Assembly: GCA_016793635.1 (NCBI GenBank)
Contig: JAEUMD010000013.1
Span: forward strand, 186,001-250,000
Direction: 5' to 3'
DNA from: Hyphomicrobiaceae bacterium
GTDB taxonomy: Bacteria; Pseudomonadota; Alphaproteobacteria; Rhizobiales; Hyphomicrobiaceae
DNA: 64,000 bases
Shown: positions 51,917 through 61,478 of the stretch, piece by piece
How the letters are laid out: each line of letters opens with the position of its first letter
Numbering within the stretch: the stretch's first letter is position 1
Position numbers and translations under genes: made by a program
Notes under the pieces: model-generated
What the model saw: only the letters and a program-made list of their open reading frames with translations
What the model was told of the DNA's origin: nothing
Database searches by the model: none

Positions 51917-53368
51917 GCCGAGGCGCGACGGCAGATCGGCACGGAACGTCTCGATCTCGCGCAATGCTCGCCGCAGGCGGGTCTTGTCGCGACCGGACAA
52001 TGCTTCATGCACCACGTAATCGGTGACCGGGCGGCCGGCGCGCGCATCGGCGACCTGCTGTGACAGGATCATTCCGGCGATCGCGCGGAAGCAATCGATC
52101 AGCGTCTCGGCTTCGTCCTTGTCGAGTTTCCCATTTTCGGCAAGCGCTTTGAGGCGAGCCGTCGTGGATGTCGCGGGTATGCGTGCGCGAACGGAGAGAA
52201 GCCGCGCACCCTCGACCAGCGGTAAGGTGCCGCGCATCTTGAGATTGATGACACCCGGCTCCTCGCTTTCGCTCACTTCGCGCTTCAGAAGACCGAGCCA
52301 ATTGAGTGCGACGCCGTGATCCTCCTCGATGCGGTAGAGATCCCGCACGAACTGAGGCGTCGCCGTCATGGCATCGAGCATATGCCGTCGCAACGCGACT
52401 GTGAGCCGTTCGGCGCCGGCGACGTGGGCAACGTCCAGCAACACATCGCTGTTGAGCAGGTGCAGGGGCTGGCGGCGTTGCGCCCACACGTCGATCTGCT
52501 GGCGCCATTCGGTGATCGGCTTGCGCCACACCGGATTGGTCGCCATCACGTTGCCCTTGCACAGCGCGAAGCCGATCGTGTCGAGCGCCGCGGTGAGCCG
52601 CTCGGCGAGCGAGATGAAGTAGCTTTCGACCGCGGGGCGTTGGGCTTCAACATGGTCGGCGAGGATCAAACCGTTGTCCTGATCCGGAAGCAGGAGGTTC
52701 TCGCGCCGTCCGCCCGACCCCATCACGACGAGGGCGAACTCGACGGGCGGTGCGCCCCAGCCGTCGGCGGCAAGATCCTCGACGACGATCGCCAGCGCAC
52801 GCCTGTGCAGCTCGCCGTTGACGTCGCTTAGGAGTTCGAGGATCTGCTCCTCGGGCGTACCGGCCGCGAGCAGGTCAGCGGTCACGTCGGGCAGTTTCGC
52901 GAACGCGCGCCGCAGCCCTTCGATGCTGTCGTCGGCGGCCAGCATCGCGGCGAGCGGGAACGCCGGTGTCGCGCCCGACTTCAGGATCTGGCAGAGCGAT
53001 ACGATGCCGAGGAAGCGGCCACTTCGATCGGTTACGGGAAGTGCCGAAACGCGCGCGCGTTCGAGCAGGACGACGGCATCGAGCAGACTGTCGTCAGCGT
53101 CCAGAGGTGCGCGCCGCTCAGGCAGGAGCGCGGCGATGCGATCGCTGGGCTTGATGCCCTTGGCCAGCCAGTCGAGCACGTCGCTCGGCGAGAAGGCTCC
53201 AACCAACTGGCCCTCGATGTTGAGCACGACCAACGGGGCTCGGCCGTTACGCGCGGCGTCCCATGCGTCTTGCAGCGTCGCCTCCTCGCTGAGCGTCGCC
53301 GCCGGGGCGGTGAGGCTATCGCGAATGCGGGCTTCGAAGAGCCGTGTCGGTTCCGGCATCGAGGGCAC
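51911..53368 (-). CDS. CBS/DUF294 nucleotidyltransferase-like protein
   Basis: A 485-residue cytoplasmic protein. Two CBS domains (about 15-75 and 80-132) are followed by a DUF294 nucleotidyltransferase domain with intact motifs GSGGRRE (from G217) and DQDN (229-232), similar to the GlnD uridylyltransferase active site, and a C-terminal DUF294 helical domain. CBS pairs often bind AMP, ATP or related nucleotides. Such proteins are commonly encoded beside VC_2705-type symporters, as here. The reaction is unknown. Start 53368; 53359 is an alternative. Confidence 0.85.
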   Translation of the reverse strand: MPSMPEPTRLFEARIRDSLTAPAATLSEEATLQDAWDAARNGRAPLVVLNIEGQLVGAFSPSDVLDWLAKGIKPSDRIAALLPERRAPLDADDSLLDAVVLLERARVSALPVTDRSGRFLGIVSLCQILKSGATPAFPLAAMLAADDSIEGLRRAFAKLPDVTADLLAAGTPEEQILELLSDVNGELHRRALAIVVEDLAADGWGAPPVEFALVVMGSGGRRENLLLPDQDNGLILADHVEAQRPAVESYFISLAERLTAALDTIGFALCKGNVMATNPVWRKPITEWRQQIDVWAQRRQPLHLLNSDVLLDVAHVAGAERLTVALRRHMLDAMTATPQFVRDLYRIEEDHGVALNWLGLLKREVSESEEPGVINLKMRGTLPLVEGARLLSVRARIPATSTTARLKALAENGKLDKDEAETLIDCFRAIAGMILSQQVADARAGRPVTDYVVHEALSGRDKTRLRRALREIETFRADLPSRLGL

Positions 53369-53444
53369 GTGTTCGGTCCTGTCTGGGTTCGGGTTGCGGT
53401 CCTCTGAATGGTTGCGAATTACGCAGAACGCAGCGCTCGTCTCG

Positions 53445-55577
53445 TCAGAACTTGTCGCCGAGCCTGCGTTCCTTGAGCATACGGTCAGAAATCGTCACGG
53501 CCTCGCCGAATGTCTTGATCCCGCGCGCTTCCATCACGTCGAGCAGTCTGATCCACAACGCTGCCGTCGCCAAGGCATCACCGACCGCGGTGTGGCGCCC
53601 GGAGATGTCGATGCCGAGGAAGTCGGCGACGCCGTTGAGTGAATGATCGGGTAGCTCGGGGTGCAGGTAGATGGAGAGCAGCAGCGCATCGAGAACGGGA
53701 TTGTCGAACACGACACCCGCCTCGTCCTGCTTCATGGTCAGGAATTTCATATCGAAGGAGATGTTGTAGGCGACGAGAACCGCGTCGCCGACGAAGCGGC
53801 GGAACTGCGGCAGCACGATGCGAGCTGGCGGCTTGCCCTTGACCATATCCGCCGTGATGCCGTGGATGCGTGTCGAAACCTCGGGAATGTCGCGGCCCGG
53901 ATCGATCATCCGCTCGAACGTCTCGCTGGTGAGGAGCCGGCCATTGACGACCTGCACCGCGCCGATCGACAGAAGCTCGTCGCCGTCAGTCGGGCGAAGG
54001 CCGGTCGTCTCGGTGTCGAACACGCAGTAGCGCAAGGCTCTCAGCGGAGTAGCGGCGATGTTGCCGTGCGCCGCTTTGAAGAGATCGAAGTCATAGTACT
54101 CGGGGCGCGGCGCGAGGGCTGCGGACTTGGGTTCGGGCTCGGGGTTCTCGGCGGGGCGCAGAGGCAGGCGCAGCATGGCGATACCATCGCCCGCCATGGT
54201 GCTCCACACCTCGCCGCCGTGGCGTTCGATGATCTGGCGCGGCGTGCGGCTGGCGATGGCGCCCGCGAGCGATTCGTCCAGCCAGGACTCGAGCACGTCC
54301 GCGTTGATCGGCGCGCCCGGCCAGGAAATCTCGACGTATGCATAGGAATCGCCGCGCGTGACGCCCGCGTCGAAACTCTTGAGGCCGGTCTCTTCGGCGA
54401 GCCGCCGCACGAGGTACTCGAGGGCCAGCATCAACGCGTGGCTATCGGCGCGCAACCAGACCGGCAGGCCGACCGGTGTGACAGTGATGCCATGCGACTG
54501 GCCCACATGCTTCTGCACGGCGCGGAAAAGATCGAGCGAGCGTACGTCCGTCATCGCCCAAGGGCCGACATCGAGGCGGTCGTAGCGCTTGGAGGCATCG
54601 ACGAAGCGCGCGTTGATCTGGGTGAGTTCCTTGGAGACGATGTCCTCGAAGGCGGCGCGTTCGGGCGGGGAAAGCGCCGCGCCATCGGTCAGCATTTCGA
54701 CCGCGGCGGTGAGGTTGGCGAGCGGGCGGCGCCATTCGACCATCACTTCGCGCAGAAGCGTATCTCGCGCTGCGAGGCTCTCGATTTCGCTGCCAATGTC
54801 CTGGAACGACAGCACGTAGCCCGATAGTTCGCCGGCTTGATCGACGACGAGACGCATGCGCGTCTCGACCAGGGTGCCGAGATCGACGGTCGAGGCCATG
54901 AAGCGGCGGATCGCGGTGCCTTCGTCGGCCGGAACGGCCTTGCCGTCGGCTTCGCCGCTGCCGCGCTGCGTCGGGCGGCGCGCGAGCGTATCGAGCGCAT
55001 GCAGCACAGGCTCCCGCGTCAGAACCCCGAACAGCGGTCGGCCGAGGCCGGTCATCTCGCGCAGGCCGAGAATGCGTTGAGCCGCCTCGTTGTAGAGAAT
55101 GATGCGATGATCGCGATTGCAGACGATGACGCCCTCGGTGAGGTCGAGGAGGATGGTTTCGAGCTGGCTGCGTTGCTGGTCCGCGGCGCGCGTCGCGGTC
55201 GCGACGGCATCGCCGATCTCGCTTTTCGATCGATGGAGCGCGCGGGCGAGGCCGCCGATACTCGTCGCCAGCCCCTCCACGAACTGCGAGCGGGGGACGA
55301 TCGGATCTCGGTCCTGCGGAGTGAGCGCCAAGGCCCGTGCCTCACGCGCCAATCCGGCGAGTGGCGCAACAAGGTACAGAGAGAAGAGGCCCCAGGCGGT
55401 AAGGAACGCCAGCAGCGTCACGCCGAAGCCGATGGAGATGAAGGCATTGGCACCCGCGGATTGCTCCGCGGCGGCGGTCGCCGTCTGCATCAGCGATTTC
55501 ACCACCACGACGGGCAGAACGAAGCCCGGCAAAGCAACGATGAGCAGCAGGACAGGTACGACGACGCGAAGGGGCAT
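53445..55577 (-). CDS. Membrane PAS / kinase-like / DEDDh exonuclease fusion
   Basis: A 710-residue protein: two membrane helices (5-28 and 46-72), a HAMP-like linker, a PAS domain (about 136-262), a kinase-like dimerisation region and ATPase remnant (270-475), then a DnaQ-type 3'-5' exonuclease (512-690). The kinase histidine is replaced: MVEWRRPL has V280 where active kinases have His. The exonuclease is intact: D521 and E523 (FDTETTG), D609 (YNISFD), H662 and D667 (RHTAVGD). It lies between two DUF294 genes on the same strand, within the carboxylate-symporter region. Function unknown. Confidence 0.88.
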   Translation of the reverse strand: MPLRVVVPVLLLIVALPGFVLPVVVVKSLMQTATAAAEQSAGANAFISIGFGVTLLAFLTAWGLFSLYLVAPLAGLAREARALALTPQDRDPIVPRSQFVEGLATSIGGLARALHRSKSEIGDAVATATRAADQQRSQLETILLDLTEGVIVCNRDHRIILYNEAAQRILGLREMTGLGRPLFGVLTREPVLHALDTLARRPTQRGSGEADGKAVPADEGTAIRRFMASTVDLGTLVETRMRLVVDQAGELSGYVLSFQDIGSEIESLAARDTLLREVMVEWRRPLANLTAAVEMLTDGAALSPPERAAFEDIVSKELTQINARFVDASKRYDRLDVGPWAMTDVRSLDLFRAVQKHVGQSHGITVTPVGLPVWLRADSHALMLALEYLVRRLAEETGLKSFDAGVTRGDSYAYVEISWPGAPINADVLESWLDESLAGAIASRTPRQIIERHGGEVWSTMAGDGIAMLRLPLRPAENPEPEPKSAALAPRPEYYDFDLFKAAHGNIAATPLRALRYCVFDTETTGLRPTDGDELLSIGAVQVVNGRLLTSETFERMIDPGRDIPEVSTRIHGITADMVKGKPPARIVLPQFRRFVGDAVLVAYNISFDMKFLTMKQDEAGVVFDNPVLDALLLSIYLHPELPDHSLNGVADFLGIDISGRHTAVGDALATAALWIRLLDVMEARGIKTFGEAVTISDRMLKERRLGDKF

Positions 55578-55909
55578 GAGACTCTCTACTGTAGCCGGCT
55601 GCCACTGCGCGGGGGCGGCACGAGAGCGGCGTGCACCGATGAAGGGTGGAACGGCATCATAGAAGGCGGTGGGGGCCGTTCAAGGCACCGTTCGTTGGGA
55701 TTGTCGCGGACGCTTTAGAATTTTGCACTGCGTTGAACGTGAGAAAGGTTTGAGCGCTCGAAGCAGGTCCATGCGGTGCGAAGAAATCCGCGTGGCGCCG
55801 CATGTTTCGAACATCGCGCGCTTTCAGCTCGTGATGCTTCGCCTCTTTTGATGTTGCAATGCAGAAAGTGGAGCGTGCCCGCGCCGCCGCCCCACTTTCC
55901 TGCTCTGCA
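55578..55909. other. Gap with inverted repeat
   Basis: 332 bases between two same-strand genes. A hairpin, GAAAGTGG / CCACTTTC with a GC-rich 20-base loop (55864-55899), lies just after the upstream gene's stop. Flanking GCAG/CTGC extends it with one bulged base. No T-run follows. It may be a weak terminator; no gene seen. Confidence 0.45.
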
Positions 55910-57994
55910 TCAGAGACGCCCCTCCGAGACGAGATCGATGGCGGTGCGAACCTGATTGATCGCCTTCTTGAGGGCCGAGCGTCGGTCGCCGTCGAGGCGG
56001 GCGATCTCGACGCGTGGCGATAGCGCGATACCACTTTCGGCATCGATGAGCTGCTGCTCGAGCATGACGCCGAGGATCGTCTTGTGAGCATCTACGATCG
56101 CAGCGATGTCGTTGGCCGATCCGACTCCCTTGGCACTCACCGCCAGGAACCGGCCGGGCGTCGAGCGCTCGCGGATGAGATGCTTGATCGCCAGTACGCG
56201 CCCGACCGTGAACATCGGCATCAGGCCGAACTTCTTGAGGTCGAGGCGGCCGCTCTCCTCCGTCCGGAAGCCGCCGATCAGCGTGAAGGGTGCCGACCAC
56301 TTGCGCGCGTTCTCGGTCAGCAGAGACTGGAAGTCCGGTGCCGTGTTGCCGATCTTGAGCGCGTAGTCGCGGATCTCCTCGCCGAGCGCCTTCTCGCCGT
56401 GCACGGGGATGCTGTCGAAGAAGATATCAACGTTGAGCAGATCCTCCGGCCGCTGGCGGCGAATCCAGCCGTTGATGAGTTGATGCCAGCCGTCGACGCT
56501 GTGGCGCCACGCGGCGTTCTTCGCCATCACGCCACCCTTGCAGAGCGGGATGCCGGCTTCATCGAGATACTTCGCGAGCCGCGAGCCGAGCTCCTCGAAC
56601 CAGCGGTCCTCGCTACCGCCCGGCTCACCCTTCTCGAAGACGATGGCGTTGTCCTGGTCGGCGGCGAGCAGACTTTCGCCGCGGCCGGCGGAGCCCATCA
56701 CCAGCACACAGAATGGAACCGGCGGCGTGCCCCAGCCATCGGCCGCCATGCTCGCTTCGGCCAACTCGGCCGCGCGCCGCGTCGCCGCACACAGCTCCGC
56801 GCTGATGACGTTGGCAATTCGCCGCGGCTCGATGTCCTCGTTGAACAGCGAGCGCGACACACGCGTCAGCCGGCCCCAGGCGGCCCCGAGTTCGGCTGAG
56901 CTGTCGGCGGCGTCGATGTCCTCACCGAGGACCAGCGCCGCGGTGGCGCGCTGGTGCAGCAGGTCGCGCGGAGTGACCGCGCCGATGATTTCGCCGGAGG
57001 CGCTTTTGACCGCGAGGTGGCGGATCTTGAGCTTCTCGATACGGGCGATGGCGCGATAGAGGAACGCATCCTGATCGACCGTGGCGAGCGGCTTCGACAT
57101 GATCGATGCGACGGTCAGATCGAGTGCTTCGGCGCCGCGCTCATTCATCGCCTTCAGCAAGTCGCGCTCGGTGACGATGCCGGTCTCGCCGATGCCGTTG
57201 GTCGCGAACAGCGAGCTGATCCGCTTTTCGAGCATCATCGCCATGGCTTCGCGCAGCGTGGCCTCGCCGCGGATGAAGCTCGGGGTCGTCATGACCTCGG
57301 AAACGGAGTGGCTGTAGGGGTAGCTGTCGAGCTGGGCGATGCGGTGCGTGTCGGCGAACTGGGGTACGGCGGAGATCGCGTCTCCGAGATCGTGAGACAT
57401 CATTTCGCGGCAGGCGGCGGCGGCCTCGGCGAGTGTCCTGATCTCCTTCTCGCGCAGTCGTGGCACGAGGGATTCGAATATGCGTGCTGTTGCCATGGCG
57501 GTCGCTCCAGCGGATTGCAGGTCGGAGCATGGCAGCTCCAGCCACCTGCAGTAGTCGGGGAGACCATCGCTCGAGAGCGGCGGCGCCACGAGCCGGGCTA
57601 GCCGCTTCACGTCGATGGCGATGAAGCCCGGCCATGGCCTCTCGAGCCGCTGATACTCGGACCGCAAGACGCCGATGTCGTAGGCGACGTTGTGTCCGAT
57701 CAGCAGGTTCTTGCCGACATAGGCCTCGAATGCGCCGAGAACTTTCTCGAGCGAACTCAAGGTGTCGCGCTTGAGGCGCCCGAGGCCGTTGAACTCGGCC
57801 TCTTCGGGCAGCGGCGTTTCCCCGGGCACCGCAAGACGATACGACTGCGCGTTGGGCACGAGCTTGCCGGTCTTGATGCGGGCCAATCCGATGCGTGTGA
57901 TGCGGGCGCTGGTGGCGTCGCCCTCCGTGGTGTTGAGATCGAAGGCAACGCCGTCGAGAGCGATAAGCGGTGTGGCAGCGAGCGGTGCCGGCAT
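55910..57994 (-). CDS. Pseudo-exonuclease / CBS / DUF294 protein
   Basis: A 694-residue protein: an N-terminal exonuclease-like fold (10-180), two CBS domains (about 232-290 and 298-350), and a DUF294 nucleotidyltransferase domain with intact GSAGRGE (from G434) and DQDN (446-449). The N-terminal fold has lost catalytic residues: the ExoI glutamate is N21 (FDLNTT), and the ExoIII His and Asp are Q160 and T165; D19 and D106 remain. It is therefore probably a binding domain. Start 57994 has GAGGAGG upstream. Same strand as the PAS-exonuclease fusion and the other DUF294 gene. Confidence 0.87.
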   Translation of the reverse strand: MPAPLAATPLIALDGVAFDLNTTEGDATSARITRIGLARIKTGKLVPNAQSYRLAVPGETPLPEEAEFNGLGRLKRDTLSSLEKVLGAFEAYVGKNLLIGHNVAYDIGVLRSEYQRLERPWPGFIAIDVKRLARLVAPPLSSDGLPDYCRWLELPCSDLQSAGATAMATARIFESLVPRLREKEIRTLAEAAAACREMMSHDLGDAISAVPQFADTHRIAQLDSYPYSHSVSEVMTTPSFIRGEATLREAMAMMLEKRISSLFATNGIGETGIVTERDLLKAMNERGAEALDLTVASIMSKPLATVDQDAFLYRAIARIEKLKIRHLAVKSASGEIIGAVTPRDLLHQRATAALVLGEDIDAADSSAELGAAWGRLTRVSRSLFNEDIEPRRIANVISAELCAATRRAAELAEASMAADGWGTPPVPFCVLVMGSAGRGESLLAADQDNAIVFEKGEPGGSEDRWFEELGSRLAKYLDEAGIPLCKGGVMAKNAAWRHSVDGWHQLINGWIRRQRPEDLLNVDIFFDSIPVHGEKALGEEIRDYALKIGNTAPDFQSLLTENARKWSAPFTLIGGFRTEESGRLDLKKFGLMPMFTVGRVLAIKHLIRERSTPGRFLAVSAKGVGSANDIAAIVDAHKTILGVMLEQQLIDAESGIALSPRVEIARLDGDRRSALKKAINQVRTAIDLVSEGRL

Positions 57995-58222
57995 GTTTGC
58001 CTCCTCGATGTCGATAGAATGGAAAGGCGCTGATCCGCGCCATTGCTCCTTGATGGGCGTCAAAGTCACGCGTGCGGCGCAGCAATTTTTTCTTAGGATG
58101 GGGCGTGGACAACGCGAGACGGGGCGGCGCAGCCTGTCATGATGCCGCACCCGTCGCAAGCCGCGCCGGCTCGGTCGCAGAGTCGTTTGCAGGGAGTTTG
58201 CTACCGGGCTCGCCGCCGTGTC

Positions 58223-60943
58223 TCAGGCGCGCTGGACGAAGCTGTCGATGACGCGTTTGGAGCCGGCTTTGTCGAACTCGATGGAAAGCTTGTTGCCATC
58301 GACGTCGACAATGCGGCCATAGCCGAACTTCTGATGGAAGATGCGCTCGCCCACGGCGAACCGCGGGGGGCTGGAGGAGGAGGCGATCAGTTCGCCTTCG
58401 ATCGTCACCGGCGGGCGTGGCGCGGATCGGGAATCGTAGGTCTTGCGTGCGGCGGGCCGACCCGCCTGGGCGTCGTCGGAATTGCGCCCGGCGCGCCGCC
58501 AGCCGGGCGTGTCGTAGGTCGAGCGTGAGCCGCTGGGAGGAGGCCCGCGCCTATCTTCCCGGGACTCGGATCCGCCGTCGCCGCGCTCGAAACGTGACTG
58601 CCCGAACGGGTTAGCGTAGATGCTGCCGAAGCTCTGGTAGGCGCCGCCGAACGGGCTCTTCGCTTCGATGACCTCGACATTGGCCTCCGGCAGCTCGTCG
58701 ACGAAGCGCGACGGGATGGCGGACTGATACAGGCCACGCGTGCGCCTGTTCTGTGCGAACGAGATCTTGGCGTGCCGTTTGGCGCGCGTGATGCCGACGT
58801 AGGCGAGGCGGCGTTCCTCCTCGAGTCCGGCCTTGCCGCTCTCGTCGAGGGAACGCTGATGCGGGAACAGTCCCTCCTCCCATCCGGGCAAGAACACGGT
58901 GTCGAACTCGAGCCCCTTCGCCGCGTGCAGCGTCATCAGGCTGACGCGATCGCCGTCGTCGCCCTGCTCGGCGTCCATCACCAAGCTGACGTGCTCGAGG
59001 AAGCCCTCGAGGGAGTCGAACTGGTCCATGAAGCGAACCAGCTCCTTGAGGTTCTCCAGCCGCGATTGAGCTTGTGGGCTCTTGTCGGCCTGCCACATCG
59101 CCGTGTAGCCGCTTTCGTCGAGAATGAGTTCGGCTAGCTCGGTGTGGCGCATGGCGCCGATGCGCGAGCGCCAGCGCGCGAAGCTCTGCACGAGGTCGGA
59201 GAGCGAACGGCGCGCCTTGCCCGTCAACTCCTCCGTCTCGATGATCTCCAGTGCCGCCTGGAACAGGGGCACGCCGCGCTCGCGCGCAAGCTCGCGGATC
59301 TGCTTCAAAGAGCTTTCGCCGAAGCCACGCTTGGGCACGTTGACGATGCGCTCGAACTTCAAGTCGTTCGCGGGATTGACCGTGACGTCGAGATAGGCGA
59401 TCGCGTCCTTGATCTCCTGGCGCTCATAGAAGCGCGGGCCGCCGATGACGCGATAAGGCAGGCCGAGAGTGACGAAGCGGTCTTCGAACGCGCGCATCTG
59501 AAAGGACGCGCGCACCAGAATGGCGATCTCGTTCAGCCTGTGCTTCTTGCGCTGGAGCTGCTCGATGTCCTCGCCGACGATACGCGCCTCCTCCTCGTCG
59601 TCCCATACCCCCGTGACCGTCAGCTTCTCGCCGGACGAGCCATCGGTGAACAGGGTCTTGCCGAGGCGGCCTTCGTTCCGGGCGATGAGGCCAGAGGCAG
59701 CGGAGAGGATGTGGCTGGTCGAGCGATAGTTGCGCTCGAGCCGGATCACTCGTGCGCCGGGGAAGTCGTGCTCGAAGCGGAGGATGTTGTCGACCTCGGC
59801 GCCACGCCAGCCGTAGATCGACTGATCGTCGTCTCCGACGCAGCAGATGTTGGGCGAGCCTTGCGCGAGCAGCCTCAGCCAGAGGTATTGGACGACGTTG
59901 GTATCCTGGTACTCGTCGACCAGGATGAAGCGGAAGCGCCGCTGGTAGTCGGCGAGGACGTCGGGATGCTCCAGGAACAGCCTGAGGCATTCGAGCAGCA
60001 GGTCGCCGAAGTCGCAGGCATTGAGTTCCTTGAGACGGCGCTGGTAGGCGGCGTAGAGATCGCGCCCCTTGCCGGCGGCGAACGCGGCGGCCTCTCCAGC
60101 CGGTACCTTTTCGGGCAGAATGCCGCGGTTCTTCCATCCGTCGATCAGCGCGGCGAGTTGGCGCGCGGGCCAGCGGTCCTTGTCGAGGTTGGCGGCCTCG
60201 ATCACCTGCTTCATCAGGCGGAGCTGGTCGTCGCTGTCGAGGATGGTGAAGCCGGATTTGAGGCCGACGAGTTCGGCGTGACGGCGCAGGATCTTGACGC
60301 CGATCGAGTGGAAGGTGCCGAGCCACGGCATGCCCTCGACGGCTCCGCCCACCAGCGCGCCGATGCGCTCCTTCATCTCGCGGGCAGCTTTGTTGGTGAA
60401 CGTGACGGCGAGAACCTGACTCGGCCATGCCCGGCCGGAGGCGAGAATGTGGGCGATGCGCGTCGTCAGAACGCGGGTCTTTCCGGTGCCCGCGCCGGCC
60501 AGCACCAGCACCGGGCCATCGAGTGCTTCGACCGCGGCACGCTGTTCGGGATTGAGGCCGTCGAGATAGGGCGCACCCGCGGGTCCGCCGGAAGCACGCA
60601 GTGCCCGCTCGGAAATGGAGAGGCGCCGCGGCGGCTCGTCGGGTATGGGGTCGTGCGCCGGGTCGTGACGGGGCGGCAATGGCGGCGGGGGAGGAGGCGC
60701 AAGCGGCAGCCGGGACAACTCTTTGGGCGGGCCCGCTGGCTTTTCCCCCGGCCAGTCTGCCGGCGTCACCTTGGGCATGTCCGTTGGCGCGGCCGAACCT
60801 TTGCGCTCTCCAGGGCGCGAGGCCGCCTTGTCGCCACGGGCCTGCGTCGCCTTCCCCGGAGCCTCCGGGAGGTCGAACGGCAGGTCATCGAACAGTTGCC
60901 CGACCGGGTCTGTGTTCCCGCTACGTTTGCGATTCATGGCCAT
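58223..60943 (-). CDS. UvrD/PcrA-type DNA helicase
   Basis: SF1A 3'-5' helicase for nucleotide excision and mismatch repair, 906 residues. Motifs: Walker A GAGTGKT (K155), DEYQDTN, GDDDQSIYGWRGAE, RNYRST, VSLMTLHAAKGLEF, YVGITRAKR. The C-terminal Tudor-like segment is FHQKFGYGRIVDVDG. It is about 120 residues longer at the N-terminus than E. coli UvrD; the extra part is Pro/Ala/Lys-rich, with a run of nine prolines broken by Leu. The first ATG (60943) is followed by a second in-frame ATG two codons on (60937). Confidence 0.95.
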   Translation of the reverse strand: MAMNRKRSGNTDPVGQLFDDLPFDLPEAPGKATQARGDKAASRPGERKGSAAPTDMPKVTPADWPGEKPAGPPKELSRLPLAPPPPPPLPPRHDPAHDPIPDEPPRRLSISERALRASGGPAGAPYLDGLNPEQRAAVEALDGPVLVLAGAGTGKTRVLTTRIAHILASGRAWPSQVLAVTFTNKAAREMKERIGALVGGAVEGMPWLGTFHSIGVKILRRHAELVGLKSGFTILDSDDQLRLMKQVIEAANLDKDRWPARQLAALIDGWKNRGILPEKVPAGEAAAFAAGKGRDLYAAYQRRLKELNACDFGDLLLECLRLFLEHPDVLADYQRRFRFILVDEYQDTNVVQYLWLRLLAQGSPNICCVGDDDQSIYGWRGAEVDNILRFEHDFPGARVIRLERNYRSTSHILSAASGLIARNEGRLGKTLFTDGSSGEKLTVTGVWDDEEEARIVGEDIEQLQRKKHRLNEIAILVRASFQMRAFEDRFVTLGLPYRVIGGPRFYERQEIKDAIAYLDVTVNPANDLKFERIVNVPKRGFGESSLKQIRELARERGVPLFQAALEIIETEELTGKARRSLSDLVQSFARWRSRIGAMRHTELAELILDESGYTAMWQADKSPQAQSRLENLKELVRFMDQFDSLEGFLEHVSLVMDAEQGDDGDRVSLMTLHAAKGLEFDTVFLPGWEEGLFPHQRSLDESGKAGLEEERRLAYVGITRAKRHAKISFAQNRRTRGLYQSAIPSRFVDELPEANVEVIEAKSPFGGAYQSFGSIYANPFGQSRFERGDGGSESREDRRGPPPSGSRSTYDTPGWRRAGRNSDDAQAGRPAARKTYDSRSAPRPPVTIEGELIASSSSPPRFAVGERIFHQKFGYGRIVDVDGNKLSIEFDKAGSKRVIDSFVQRA

Positions 60944-61171
60944 CGTTAGCGACTATAGCACCTGCCAGCCGGCAGGAAGGGGGCGGCGGGCAGGCTCCAC
61001 AGGGAAGCGGCGGTGATCGGGACCAACTCGGTTCGGCGCATTTTTTAGGGCCATCGTCCGGAGAGTTACCCAGGAAACTGCCCGGGGCTGCGCCAGGGCG
61101 TAGAAATAACTCATCAGACACGAGGTGCACGCCTCTCACCCGCAACCCAGTCCAGCCCCGGAGCCGCCGCC

Positions 61172-61453
61172 ATGATCGCCAACTTCGCCCGCGCCGCCCT
61201 TGCCGCCCTGACCCTCACCGCCGGCATCGCCGCCCAGACCTCGGGCGCCGCGGCGATCTCCAACTCCGTCAAGTTCGCCTGCATGACCGACTATTTCTCC
61301 TACTGCTCGCAGCACAGCCCCGAAGGCTCGGGCGTCCGCCAGTGCATGCGTGCCAACGGCCTCAAGCTTTCCAAGCGCTGCGTGAACGCCCTCGTCGCCG
61401 CTGGCGAAGTCTCCAAGGAGGAGGTTGCGCGTCGCTCGGCGGCGGCCAACTGA
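61172..61453 (+). CDS. Small exported cysteine-rich-repeat protein
   Basis: A 93-residue periplasmic protein with signal peptide (about 1-26) and a four-cysteine core ACMTDYFSYCS then RQCMRANGLKLSKRCVNALV, closing AAGEV. It is the paralog of the protein at 32422-32712: same cysteine spacing, DY after the first Cys, R-x-C-M-x-A in the middle and ALV-x-AGEV at the end. Function unknown. It is followed by a strong terminator. Confidence 0.8.
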   Translation: MIANFARAALAALTLTAGIAAQTSGAAAISNSVKFACMTDYFSYCSQHSPEGSGVRQCMRANGLKLSKRCVNALVAAGEVSKEEVARRSAAAN

Positions 61454-61478
61454 GCCCTCGATCCGGCGGAGGCTCCGA

